A DNA stretch of 5,722 nt from Betaproteobacteria bacterium (GTDB lineage Bacteria > Pseudomonadota > Gammaproteobacteria > Burkholderiales > Casimicrobiaceae). Position numbers and translations under genes: made by a program. Positions within the stretch are counted from its first letter, which is position 1. Each line of letters starts with the position of its first letter. Below are positions 1 through 5,709 of the stretch, in pieces. Under the pieces are notes generated by a model. It worked only from the letters and a program-made list of their open reading frames with translations, ran no database searches and was not told the DNA's origin. Where the stretch lies: contig PLYG01000509.1 of assembly GCA_003153335.1 (NCBI GenBank), forward strand, positions 1-5,722. The letters are read 5' to 3'.

Positions 1-626
1 TCACGCCGCAATACATCGCCGACCTGATCAGCTGGGGCGCGATCGGCGCGCGCACGACGGAAAGCCAGGTGCACCGCGAGCTTGCGTCCGGACTGTCCTG
101 CCCGGTCGGCTTCAAGAACGGCACCGACGGCAATGTGCACATCGCCGTTGACGCCATCAAGGCAGCCGCGTCGCCGCACCACTTCCTGTCGGTAACCAAA
201 GCCGGTCACTCGGCCATCGTCTCGACCAACGGCAACGAAGACTGCCACATCATCTTGCGCGGAGGCAAGACGACCAACTATGATGCAGCCAGTGTCGATG
301 CTGCGGCCAGGGACGTTGCCGGCGCCGGATTGGCGGCGCGGCTGATGATCGACTTCTCGCATGCCAACAGCCAGAAACGGCACGAGAACCAGATCCGGGT
401 CGGTGCCGATGTCGCCGCGCAGCTCGCGGGCGGCGAGGAGCGGATAATCGGTGTGATGGTCGAGAGCCACATCAAGGCGGGGCGGCAAGATTTGCTGCCC
501 GGCAAGCCGCTCGAATACGGCGTCTCGATTACGGACGGGTGCATCGGCTGGGAAGAGACGGTTACTTTGCTCGACACGCTCGCGAGCGCAGTGCGACGAC
601 GACGGGCAACTATCGCGGATCGATGA
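1..626 (+). CDS. aroG: 3-deoxy-7-phosphoheptulonate (DAHP) synthase, class I, 5'-truncated by window edge
   Basis: The enzyme condenses phosphoenolpyruvate with erythrose-4-phosphate to DAHP, the first committed step of the cytosolic shikimate pathway to aromatic amino acids. The reading frame begins at base 3 and is open from the window edge; about 207 C-terminal residues are visible of a family usually near 350. Motifs in order are GARTTESQ (Arg codon 51-53), SVTKAGHSA (Lys codon 198-200), MIDFSHANSQK (His codon 360-362), GVMVESH (Glu codon 462-464) and SITDGCIGWEE (Asp codon 534-536). From knowledge of E. coli AroG, the last three hold metal ligands (His268, Glu302, Asp326), while the Arg and Lys bind substrate; all are intact. 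A GTG at 69 is an internal Val, because homology continues upstream of it. The tail ends in a short Arg-rich extension. The N-terminal part that sets Phe, Tyr or Trp feedback is outside the window, so the isozyme (AroF, AroG or AroH type) cannot be decided. A leader ORF and crp-like gene follow closely, so co-transcription is possible. Confidence 0.96.
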   Translation, partial: TPQYIADLISWGAIGARTTESQVHRELASGLSCPVGFKNGTDGNVHIAVDAIKAAASPHHFLSVTKAGHSAIVSTNGNEDCHIILRGGKTTNYDAASVDAAARDVAGAGLAARLMIDFSHANSQKRHENQIRVGADVAAQLAGGEERIIGVMVESHIKAGRQDLLPGKPLEYGVSITDGCIGWEETVTLLDTLASAVRRRRATIADR

Positions 627-630
627 ATAT

Positions 631-640
631 GGGGGGAGGA
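631..640 (+). promoter_or_regulatory. Strong Shine-Dalgarno sequence ahead of a leader ORF
   Basis: The stretch GGGGGGAGGA contains a full GGAGG core at 635-639, five bases before an ATG at 645. It is the best anti-16S match I see in front of any start in the window, and it begins four bases after the DAHP synthase stop. It cannot serve the crp-like gene directly, whose ATG is over 100 bases away. It therefore supports translation starting at 645. It could instead be chance G-richness. Confidence 0.55.
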
Positions 641-644
641 TTCG

Positions 645-749
645 ATGCGGGGCCATGGTCACAACCTGAACATGTTGGTTAACGCTGATTCGTTTGCTCC
701 AGTTTCGTTCTGCGCAGGCACGCGCCGCACCGCCGCGGTCCGCCGATGA
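645..749 (+). CDS. Putative 34-residue leader peptide, translationally coupled to the Crp/Fnr-family gene
   Basis: No family is recognised. The frame opens with ATG at 645, five bases after a GGAGG core, and runs 34 codons to a TGA at 747-749. That TGA overlaps the ATG (746-748) of the next gene in an ATGA junction, the classic arrangement for termination-reinitiation coupling. The downstream gene has no Shine-Dalgarno of its own, which fits its translation depending on this frame. The peptide starts MRGHGH, has a mildly hydrophobic middle, one Cys near residue 23 and an Arg-rich end (TRRTAAVRR). It has no signal peptide, membrane segment or run of one amino acid that would suggest attenuation. 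Codons in the middle (TTG, GTT, GCT, GAT, TTT, GCT, CCA, GTT) are poorer in third-position G/C than the neighbouring genes, so the peptide itself may not be under selection. It may act only through being translated, or the frame may be accidental. Confidence 0.4.
   Translation: MRGHGHNLNMLVNADSFAPVSFCAGTRRTAAVRR
663..680 (+). promoter_or_regulatory. Imperfect inverted repeat upstream of the Crp/Fnr-family gene, candidate operator
   Basis: AACC (663-666) pairs with GGTT (677-680) around the 8-base palindrome AACATGTT (669-676), with an unpaired TG between them. A GTTAAC palindrome overlaps the right edge (678-683). A TCACA half-site, as bound by CRP, sits at 659-663, but its partner position (648-652, CGGGG) does not match TGTGA. 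The repeat lies inside the leader frame, about 65-85 bases before the regulator start, a plausible place for autoregulation. It matches neither a complete CRP site nor an FNR site (TTGAT-N4-ATCAA), so this is a weak candidate only. Confidence 0.2.
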
Positions 750-1399
750 AGAGCCCTCCCCCGTTGCCGGCTATCCAGGGGGCGCTGCTCGCGCCGGAGC
801 TTGCCCAGCTTGCTGGAGCAGGCAAGACGCACGAGTACCGCAAGGGTACGATGCTGATCAGCGAGGGGGACGAAGGGGACACCCTGTTCGTCATCCTTTC
901 CGGCCGCGTCAAGGTCTTCGCGAACGACTCGCACGACCGCGAAGTCACTTATGGCGTCTACGGCCCTGGCAACTATTTCGGCGAAATGTCCATCGATGGC
1001 GGACCCCGGTCGGCATCGGTGATTACGCTGGAGCCCACCGTGTGCGCGGTCGTCACCAAGCGCGCGCTGCGCGAATTCATGCTCGCGCACCCCGAATTCT
1101 CCTTCCACTTGCTCACCACCGTCATTCACCGTGCCCGCCAATCGACCAGGATTGCGCGCTCCCTTGCGCTCGATGACGTGTACAGCCGCCTGGTTCAGTT
1201 TCTGGACAGCCATTCCAGGCCGCAACCCGACGGCACCCAGTTGATCCCCGAGCGCATCACCCACCAGGAAATCGCCAGTCGGATAGGCGCCTCTCGCGAA
1301 ATGGTGAGCCGGATACTGAAGGATCTGGAGACCGGCGGATATCTGGCAATGCAGGAACACCGGCTGGTATTGCTGGGCAAGCTTCCCGAGCGCTGGTAG
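746..1399 (+). CDS. Crp/Fnr-family transcriptional regulator with cyclic-nucleotide-binding fold
   Basis: This is a 217-residue DNA-binding regulator of usual family length. Residues about 14-125 form the cNMP-binding beta-roll. It contains GDTLFVILSGRVKV (44-57) and a phosphate-cassette-like FGEMSIDGGPRSASV (78-92), where Glu80, Arg88 and Ser89 sit where CRP has Glu72, Arg82 and Ser83. A dimerisation helix follows (about 108-140). The winged helix-turn-helix is at about 170-200, with THQEIASRIGASREMVSRIL. The recognition helix carries Arg184, Glu185 and Arg189, the same pattern as the Arg180, Glu181 and Arg185 of E. coli CRP that read TGTGA. There is no N-terminal Cys cluster, so it is not an Fe-S FNR oxygen sensor. 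The frame is closed upstream by a stop at 686 and ATG 746 is its first standard start. It lacks a Shine-Dalgarno and overlaps the stop of the leader ORF. Ligand and regulon cannot be told from sequence; cAMP or c-di-GMP binding, or no ligand, are all possible. Confidence 0.93.
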   Translation: MKSPPPLPAIQGALLAPELAQLAGAGKTHEYRKGTMLISEGDEGDTLFVILSGRVKVFANDSHDREVTYGVYGPGNYFGEMSIDGGPRSASVITLEPTVCAVVTKRALREFMLAHPEFSFHLLTTVIHRARQSTRIARSLALDDVYSRLVQFLDSHSRPQPDGTQLIPERITHQEIASRIGASREMVSRILKDLETGGYLAMQEHRLVLLGKLPERW

Positions 1400-1472
1400 C
1401 GCCCCGGGGTCCAGAGGCGGGGAGCCAGCCGGCGAACCTGGCACCGCCGCAATTCCCCAACGGGCTATGACT

Positions 1473-1616
1473 TCAGGCCGCGAGCGTGGACTTCAGCGCC
1501 AGCTCGGGCATCCCATCCTTCCACGGCAGCGCCACGTCGTAGTTCCTGAGCAGGCTGGGAAAAAACAGGTAGCCCTCGCGCTCGAATGTCTCAATCTGCT
1601 GCAGCGCAAATTTCAT
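1473..1616 (-). pseudogene. Remnant resembling the N-terminus of a phytanoyl-CoA dioxygenase (PhyH) family protein
   Basis: Read leftward from ATG at 1616, the 47-codon frame begins MKFALQQIETFEREGYLFFP and ends at TGA 1475-1473. The phrase 'QIE.FEREGYLFFPSLL' is typical of the first 20-25 residues of PhyH-family Fe(II)/2-oxoglutarate oxygenases, usually 250-300 residues long. After SLL the resemblance stops: the next 24 residues (starting RNYDVALPWKDG) are not what I expect there, and the iron-binding HxD...H residues are absent. This fits an internal deletion joining the start of such a gene to its 3' end or to other sequence. The frame is open further upstream to an ATG at 1673, without homology. 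The assignment rests on one short motif recalled from the family. An intact small protein with a chance resemblance is the alternative. Confidence 0.35.
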
Positions 1617-1695
1617 TCCGGATTGCTCATGATCAGAAATCCCGAAAGCTGCGGCACGATTGCCCTGAAACACCGGGTTACCGCCGGTCGTGCGC

Positions 1696-1701
1696 TAAAA
1701 T
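1696..1701 (+). promoter_or_regulatory. -10-like box TAAAAT immediately before the hydrolase start
   Basis: TAAAAT matches the sigma-70 -10 consensus at five of six positions in a GC-rich setting. Only five bases separate it from ATG 1707, so a transcript starting 6-8 bases downstream of the box would begin at or next to the start codon. No good -35 lies 16-18 bases upstream (1672-1679 is CG-rich); TTGCCC at 1660-1665 is too far away. No Shine-Dalgarno precedes ATG 1707. This fits a leaderless mRNA, or a fortuitous AT-rich hexamer. Confidence 0.35.
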
Positions 1702-1706
1702 GCGGC

Positions 1707-2678
1707 ATGCGCGATTACCATTCTCCCCGCTGGTTGCCCGGCGGTCATTTGCAGACCATCATTCCGTACTTTTTCCGCAGGCAACCGCTGCCGCAGTATC
1801 GCCGCGAACGGATCGATACACCCGACGGCGACTTCGTCGATCTGGACTGGATCGACGGCCCGGCCGACCGGCCGCTGGTTGTGCTGTTCCACGGCCTCGA
1901 AGGAAGTTCGAATTCGCACTACGCGCGGGCCATGATGAGCACCGTACGCGCGCGCGGGTGGCGCGGCGTCGTTCCACACTGGCGCGGCTGTTCGGGCGAG
2001 CCCAACCGTTTGCCGCGCGCCTATCATTCAGGCGATTACGCCGAAGCACGCTGGCTGCTGGAAGCGATCCACGACCGGGCGCACCCGGCTGCGATGTTCG
2101 CCGCCGGCGTGTCACTGGGCGGCAGTGCGCTGCTCAACTGGCTGGGGCGAGCCGAAGGCGATGCGAAGAAGCTGCTGGTCGCGGCAGCAGCGGTGTCCGC
2201 GCCGCTCAGCTTGCGCGCGGGCGGCGAGGCGATTCAACGCGGCTTCAATATGGTTTACACCTGGAACTTCCTGCGCACCATGCGCCGCAAGGGCCTCGAC
2301 AAGGCGCGGCACTTTCCCGATCATATCAACACCGAACGCGTACGCCGGTGCCGCACGCTGTACGACTTCGACGACGTGTTCACCGCGCCGCTGCACGGCT
2401 TCAGGAATGCCGACGACTATTGGGATCGCGGCAGCTCGCTGGCGTGGCTGCGGCATATCGTGCTTCCCACGCTGATCATCAACGCCAAAAACGATCCGTT
2501 CATGCCGCTGACCGCGCTGCCCGCGCCGCTTGTCGTCTCCTCCGCGGTGACGCTGGAACTGCCCGAGCACGGCGGTCACGTCGGCTTCCTGCAAGCGCCG
2601 TGGCCCGGCGATTCGGCCTGGCTGCCGCGGCGCTTGCTGGACTATTTCGAGCGACACCTGCCGCGTCCGCGCGAATGA
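1707..2678 (+). CDS. yheT: YheT-family alpha/beta hydrolase
   Basis: This 323-residue cytoplasmic serine hydrolase belongs to the YheT/ABHD1-3 family (COG0429), whose physiological substrates are largely unknown; esterase or lipase-like activity is inferred for the family. The N-terminus has WLPGGHLQT (9-17), the family hallmark before the fold. DGDFVDLDW is followed by LFHGLEGSSNSHYA, the oxyanion-hole HG region, and then by RGCSGEPNR and YHSGDY. The nucleophile elbow GVSLGG places Ser136, NAKNDPFM gives the acid Asp263, and EHGGHVGF gives His291, so the triad is complete. Start 1707 was chosen because the MRDYHSPRWLPGGHLQT opening fits the family. The same frame is open upstream (ATGs at 1629 and 1467), but those extensions have no family-like sequence. 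There is no Shine-Dalgarno; a TAAAAT box lies just upstream. The mutase gene follows after 64 bases in the same direction, so a two-gene transcript is plausible, though I infer no functional link. Confidence 0.93.
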   Translation: MRDYHSPRWLPGGHLQTIIPYFFRRQPLPQYRRERIDTPDGDFVDLDWIDGPADRPLVVLFHGLEGSSNSHYARAMMSTVRARGWRGVVPHWRGCSGEPNRLPRAYHSGDYAEARWLLEAIHDRAHPAAMFAAGVSLGGSALLNWLGRAEGDAKKLLVAAAAVSAPLSLRAGGEAIQRGFNMVYTWNFLRTMRRKGLDKARHFPDHINTERVRRCRTLYDFDDVFTAPLHGFRNADDYWDRGSSLAWLRHIVLPTLIINAKNDPFMPLTALPAPLVVSSAVTLELPEHGGHVGFLQAPWPGDSAWLPRRLLDYFERHLPRPRE

Positions 2679-2742
2679 CCATCGAACGGCGACTGGCCGC
2701 ATCGGCGTCTCGCCCACTGCGATCTTTCCACTGGACACTTCA

Positions 2743-4128
2743 ATGTCGACACTTCCCCCCGAGATTTTCAAGGCCTACGACATTCGCGGTATCGTCGGCA
2801 AGACGCTCACGCCGGACATCGTCCAGCGGATCGGACAAGGCCTGGGCACGCTCGCGCTGGAAGGCCATTACGACACTATCGCCGTCGGCTGCGACGGCCG
2901 GTTGTCGGGACCGGAATTGAAGGCCGCGCTCGCGGCCGGCATCCAGTCCAGCGGCGCGCATGTCATCGACATCGGCATGGTGACCACGCCGCTGACGTAT
3001 TTCGCGGCAGTACATCTGGCCACCTACTGCTCGGTGATGGTGACGGGCAGCCACAATCCACCCGACTACAACGGCCTGAAAATGGTGATTGCGGGCGAGA
3101 CCCTGTCTGGAGAAGGTATCCAGCGGCTCAAGGAGCGGGTCATCAACGGCGACGTGCGCCATGGCTCGGGCCATTTGTCGCTTGACGACGTGCGCGCCGC
3201 GTACATGGATCGCGTGGTCGGCGATGTCAAACTCGCGCGCAAGATGAAGGTCGCGATTGACGCAGGTAACGGCATTGCGGGTGCGTACGCTCCGGAACTC
3301 TTCCGGCGACTCGGCTGCGAGGTGACCGAATTGTTTTGCGACGTCGACGGGACATTTCCCAACCACCATCCTGATCCGTCGCAACCGGCGAATCTGAACG
3401 ACCTGATCCGTTGCGTGGCCGATACCGACTGCGAACTGGGCCTTGCCTTCGATGGCGATGGGGACAGGCTGGGCGTCGTCACGAAGGCCGGGGCGGTGAT
3501 CTACCCCGACCGGCAGTTGAGGCTCTACGCGCAGGATGTGCTCGCGCGCAATCCCGGCGCGACTGTCATCTACGACGTCAAATCGACGCGTAACCTGAAA
3601 CCCTGGATCGAGCGCCACGGCGGCGTGCCGCTGATGTGGAAAACGGGGCATTCGCTGATCAAGGCGAAGATGAAGGAAATCGGCGCGCCGCTGGCCGGTG
3701 AAATGAGTGGCCACACATTTTTCAAGGAGCGCTGGTACGGCTTCGACGATGGCTTGTACTGCGGTGCGCGGCTGCTGGAAATTCTTTCGCGCCACGCGGA
3801 CCCCGGCGCGGTCCTCAACGCGCTGCCCAACAGCCTGAGCACTCCCGAACTGCAGATTCCTTGCGCCGAAGGCGAAGCGCATGCGCTGATTGCGCGGATG
3901 CAGGCGGAGGCGCGCTTCCCGGGCGCGCAGGAGATAGTTCGCATCGACGGCTTGCGGGTGGAGTACGCCGACGGTTTTGGTCTGGCGCGTCCATCCAATA
4001 CCACGCCGGTCATCGTGCTGCGCTTCGAAGCGGACAGCCAGGGTGCGCTGGAGCGGATACAGCGCGACATGCTCGCCGCAGTACGCGCGATCAAGCCCGG
4101 TGCGGCCATCGCGGCCGGAGGGCACTGA
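2743..4128 (+). CDS. algC: Phosphomannomutase/phosphoglucomutase (AlgC/ManB type)
   Basis: This cytosolic alpha-D-phosphohexomutase of 461 residues (P. aeruginosa AlgC: 463) interconverts mannose-6-P with mannose-1-P and glucose-6-P with glucose-1-P. These products feed GDP-mannose and nucleotide-glucose synthesis for LPS, capsule or exopolysaccharide. All four active-site loops are present: the phosphoserine loop VTGSHNPPDYNG with Ser103; the Mg-binding DGDGDR with Asp237, Asp239 and Asp241; the sugar-binding GEMSGH (319-324) with Glu320, Ser322 and His324; and the phosphate-binding RPSNTTP with Arg416, Ser418, Asn419 and Thr420. These sit at a constant offset of five from AlgC (Ser108, Asp242, Arg421), so the protein is collinear and complete. 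The GEMSGH loop is the one associated with dual glucose/mannose specificity. ATG 2743 gives the expected start (IFKAYDIRGIVG from residue 8); a weak GGAC lies about 10 bases upstream. It is not next to polysaccharide genes here. The stop is 15 bases from that of the opposing PH-domain gene. Confidence 0.96.
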   Translation: MSTLPPEIFKAYDIRGIVGKTLTPDIVQRIGQGLGTLALEGHYDTIAVGCDGRLSGPELKAALAAGIQSSGAHVIDIGMVTTPLTYFAAVHLATYCSVMVTGSHNPPDYNGLKMVIAGETLSGEGIQRLKERVINGDVRHGSGHLSLDDVRAAYMDRVVGDVKLARKMKVAIDAGNGIAGAYAPELFRRLGCEVTELFCDVDGTFPNHHPDPSQPANLNDLIRCVADTDCELGLAFDGDGDRLGVVTKAGAVIYPDRQLRLYAQDVLARNPGATVIYDVKSTRNLKPWIERHGGVPLMWKTGHSLIKAKMKEIGAPLAGEMSGHTFFKERWYGFDDGLYCGARLLEILSRHADPGAVLNALPNSLSTPELQIPCAEGEAHALIARMQAEARFPGAQEIVRIDGLRVEYADGFGLARPSNTTPVIVLRFEADSQGALERIQRDMLAAVRAIKPGAAIAAGGH

Positions 4129-4143
4129 GCGGCGAAACCTGGA

Positions 4144-4578
4144 TTACCGACGCTCGCTCACGTCCAGTTCGCGCACGCCCTTAGTGTCGCGCCTGGCTTC
4201 GGCGGCAAGCAGAATCTTTTCCCGCAGCGCGGCTGTATCCGGCACGGCGTGCAGCGTCAGTAGCGGCGAAGTCATGTCCGAAGTGCGCAGTTCCACATTG
4301 CCCAGCCCGTACAGCCGGAGCCCGAACGGCTGCAGCAGCACCACGTCCTTGACCCGGTAGAGTTCGATGCTGTCGGTGCGCTTGTTGAAAACGCCCTGCG
4401 TGACCCGGATGCGCTGGTCCGACACGGCGTAGCGAAAACAGCGCGTCACGATCCAGCGCCAGATTGCATAAAAGACCGGCACGACCAGAAAAAACAGCAG
4501 TGCGCAAACGATGTACACACCCAGGTTGGTCACTTGCGACGGACTGCCTTCCCAGATGATCTTTTCTTGTGCGCTCAT
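4144..4578 (-). CDS. Small membrane-anchored bacterial PH-domain (bPH_2, YdbT-like) protein
   Basis: This 144-residue protein of unknown function has an N-terminal IIWEGSPSQ motif (7-15), common at the start of bPH_2 (PF03703) proteins. One long hydrophobic stretch (about 19-44, rich in Val, Leu, Phe) could be a single helix or a tight hairpin in the inner membrane. The bPH_2 beta-barrel follows from about residue 48 (FRYAVSDQRIRVTQGVFNKRTDSIELYRVKDV) to about residue 120. The phrase 'Y.VSDQRI...G.F......I.L.RV.DV' is diagnostic of the family. The hydrophilic tail (about 120-144) is rich in Arg, Glu and Lys. Such proteins probably help membrane organisation or protein assembly, but no activity is established. 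The start at ATG 4578 has GGAA about 8 bases upstream; the frame extends further but overlaps the NUDIX gene. It is the last gene of the leftward cluster, 17 bases after the NUDIX stop. Confidence 0.85.
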   Translation of the reverse strand: MSAQEKIIWEGSPSQVTNLGVYIVCALLFFLVVPVFYAIWRWIVTRCFRYAVSDQRIRVTQGVFNKRTDSIELYRVKDVVLLQPFGLRLYGLGNVELRTSDMTSPLLTLHAVPDTAALREKILLAAEARRDTKGVRELDVSERR

Positions 4579-4595
4579 GGCGTAAGTTCCGAAGG

Positions 4596-5144
4596 TTATG
4601 CCGCCCGCCGCGGGCGGTCGATGGCGCTGCTGTGGAACGAGAACGTCCCCAGCTTGCGATCCAGAAAAAAGCGGCGCAGCGTACGGTCCATAGTGCGGAA
4701 GGCAAGCGCCTCCCACGGGATTTCGGCCTCGGTGAACAAGCGGACTTCGAGGCTCTCGGTCCCCGGACCGAAATCGAGATCGGCAAGCTGCGCGCGGTAC
4801 ATCATGTACACCTGATGGACGTGGAGGAGGGAAATCATCGTGTACAGCGCGCCGAGTTCGACCCGCGCGTTGGCCTCCTCGAGCGTTTCCCGCACCGCCC
4901 CCTGCTCTACCGTTTCACCGTTCTCCAGGAATCCCGCGGGCAGAGTCCACAATCCGTAGCGCGGCTCGATCGCGCGCTTGCACAGCAGCACCTTGCCGTC
5001 CCAGACCGGAAGGCAGCCGACGACGACGCGGGGATTCTGGTAGTGAATCGACTCGCAGTCCGCGCACACGATCCTGGGCAACGTGTCGCCCTCCGGCATA
5101 CGGAACGCCAGATTGGCGCTGCCACAGGTGCTGCAGAATTTCAT
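4596..5144 (-). CDS. NUDIX hydrolase with N-terminal zinc ribbon
   Basis: This 182-residue protein is predicted to cleave a nucleoside-diphosphate-linked substrate using Mg2+. An N-terminal zinc ribbon (Nudix_N_2 type) has CSTC (Cys4, Cys7) and CADC (Cys27, Cys30), followed by HYQNPRVVVGCLPVWDGKVLL leading into the NUDIX fold. The NUDIX box spans 71-93: Gly71, Glu77, Arg85-Glu86 and Glu89-Glu90 are all present. The usual Gly near the end is Asn92, as I recall being common in this subgroup (EEANARV). GLWTLPAGF (64-72) precedes it. Zinc ribbon plus NUDIX recalls NudC (NADH pyrophosphatase and NAD decapping), but the SQPWPFP signature after the box is absent, so it is not NudC; an ADP-ribose or other nucleotide-sugar substrate is possible. 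ATG 5144 places the Cys pairs at the very N-terminus, as expected; only a weak GAG precedes it. It lies 19 bases after orn and 17 before the PH-domain gene, so the three are probably one transcript. Confidence 0.93.
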   Translation of the reverse strand: MKFCSTCGSANLAFRMPEGDTLPRIVCADCESIHYQNPRVVVGCLPVWDGKVLLCKRAIEPRYGLWTLPAGFLENGETVEQGAVRETLEEANARVELGALYTMISLLHVHQVYMMYRAQLADLDFGPGTESLEVRLFTEAEIPWEALAFRTMDRTLRRFFLDRKLGTFSFHSSAIDRPRRAA

Positions 5145-5163
5145 GCTCGTGTCGGTGCGACCA

Positions 5164-5709
5164 TCACAGTTTCAGAAAGTGCTGGCGGTAGTACTTCATT
5201 TCATCGATCGATTCGCGGATGTCGTCCAGCGCCGTATGGGCGCCGCGCTTGGACACGCCCTTGGCGACGTCGGGCTTCCAGCGCCTGGCCAATTCCTTGA
5301 GCGTGCTCACGTCCAGATTCCGATAGTGGAAGTAGTCCTCCAGCCCAGGCATCCAGCGCGCAAGGAAGCGGCGGTCCTGGCAAATCGAATTGCCGCACAT
5401 GGGCGAGGTCTTGGCGGGGACGTATTCACGCAAAAAGGCGATCATCGTCTTTTCCACCGCCGCTTCGTCCAGCGTCGACGCCTTGACTTTATCGATCAGG
5501 CCGGTGCGGGCGTGTGTGGCCTGATTCCACGTATCCATGCCGCGCAGCGTCGCCTCGTCCTGATGCAGCACCAGCACCGGCGATTCGACGACCGTGGCGA
5601 GATCGTTGTCCGTGATGACCATCGCCACTTCGATGACCCTGTCTGTCTCGGGACTGAGTCCGGTCATTTCCATATCGACCCAGATCAGTCGCGTGGGATC
5701 TTGAGCCAT
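5164..5709 (-). CDS. orn: Oligoribonuclease
   Basis: Orn is a cytoplasmic 3'-5' exoribonuclease of the DEDDh superfamily that finishes RNA decay by hydrolysing dinucleotides, including pGpG from c-di-GMP breakdown, to mononucleotides. At 181 residues it equals E. coli Orn in length. Every catalytic residue falls at the E. coli number: Asp12 and Glu14 (WVDMEMTGL), Asp112 (NSICQDRRF), and His158 and Asp163 (GAHTALDDIRESI). Other family phrases are RVIEVA (24-29), NLDVSTLKELARRW (131-144) and YYRQHFLKL at the C-terminus. The gene is complete, with ATG 5709 only 13 bases from the window edge. The visible upstream bases (GGCACACCGGC) show no Shine-Dalgarno, so coupling to a gene outside the window is possible. 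It is the first visible gene of the leftward orn-NUDIX-PH cluster. Confidence 0.98.
   Translation of the reverse strand: MAQDPTRLIWVDMEMTGLSPETDRVIEVAMVITDNDLATVVESPVLVLHQDEATLRGMDTWNQATHARTGLIDKVKASTLDEAAVEKTMIAFLREYVPAKTSPMCGNSICQDRRFLARWMPGLEDYFHYRNLDVSTLKELARRWKPDVAKGVSKRGAHTALDDIRESIDEMKYYRQHFLKL

Larger units (their letters stand above)
1400..1706. other. 307-base gap between the Crp/Fnr-family gene and the hydrolase
   Basis: The first part (1400-1470) is very GC-rich and has a short CCCCG/CGGGG inverted repeat (1402-1406 with 1418-1422) but no following T-run, so I see no convincing intrinsic terminator. The middle (1473-1616) holds a minus-strand open frame resembling the start of a phytanoyl-CoA dioxygenase. 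From about 1550 to 1670 the DNA is visibly less GC-rich than the genes around it. The end carries a -10-like TAAAAT next to the hydrolase start. The hydrolase frame is open upstream to 1467 (ATG) and has another ATG at 1629, but nothing encoded before 1707 resembles the family. Confidence 0.6.

Noticed and set aside
452..456. TGTGA as a CRP half-site
   Set aside because: It lies inside the DAHP synthase coding region and the position six bases further on reads AGAGC, not TCACA.
1402..1422. CCCCG/CGGGG inverted repeat as a terminator of the regulator gene
   Set aside because: The stem is only five pairs and no T-run follows, so it does not meet the pattern of an intrinsic terminator.
659..1444. 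A 261-codon minus-strand frame opposite the Crp/Fnr-family gene
   Set aside because: No recognisable motif, and it is fully explained as the antisense shadow of a clear regulator gene.
1467..1706. N-terminal extension of the hydrolase to the ATG at 1467 or 1629
   Set aside because: The extra residues do not look like the family, whose conserved start is close to WLPGGHLQT. The frame is open by chance through the intergenic region and overlaps the dioxygenase-like remnant.
1586..2920. A 444-codon plus-strand frame overlapping the hydrolase in another phase, including an ATG at 1700
   Set aside because: The translation is Arg/Ala-rich and low in complexity, typical of a shifted frame in GC-rich DNA; the hydrolase frame has a full catalytic triad.
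2740..4125. A 461-codon minus-strand open frame lying opposite the whole mutase gene
   Set aside because: It mirrors the mutase codon for codon because G/C at third positions removes antisense stops. Its translation shows no recognisable domain, while the plus-strand frame has every AlgC active-site motif.
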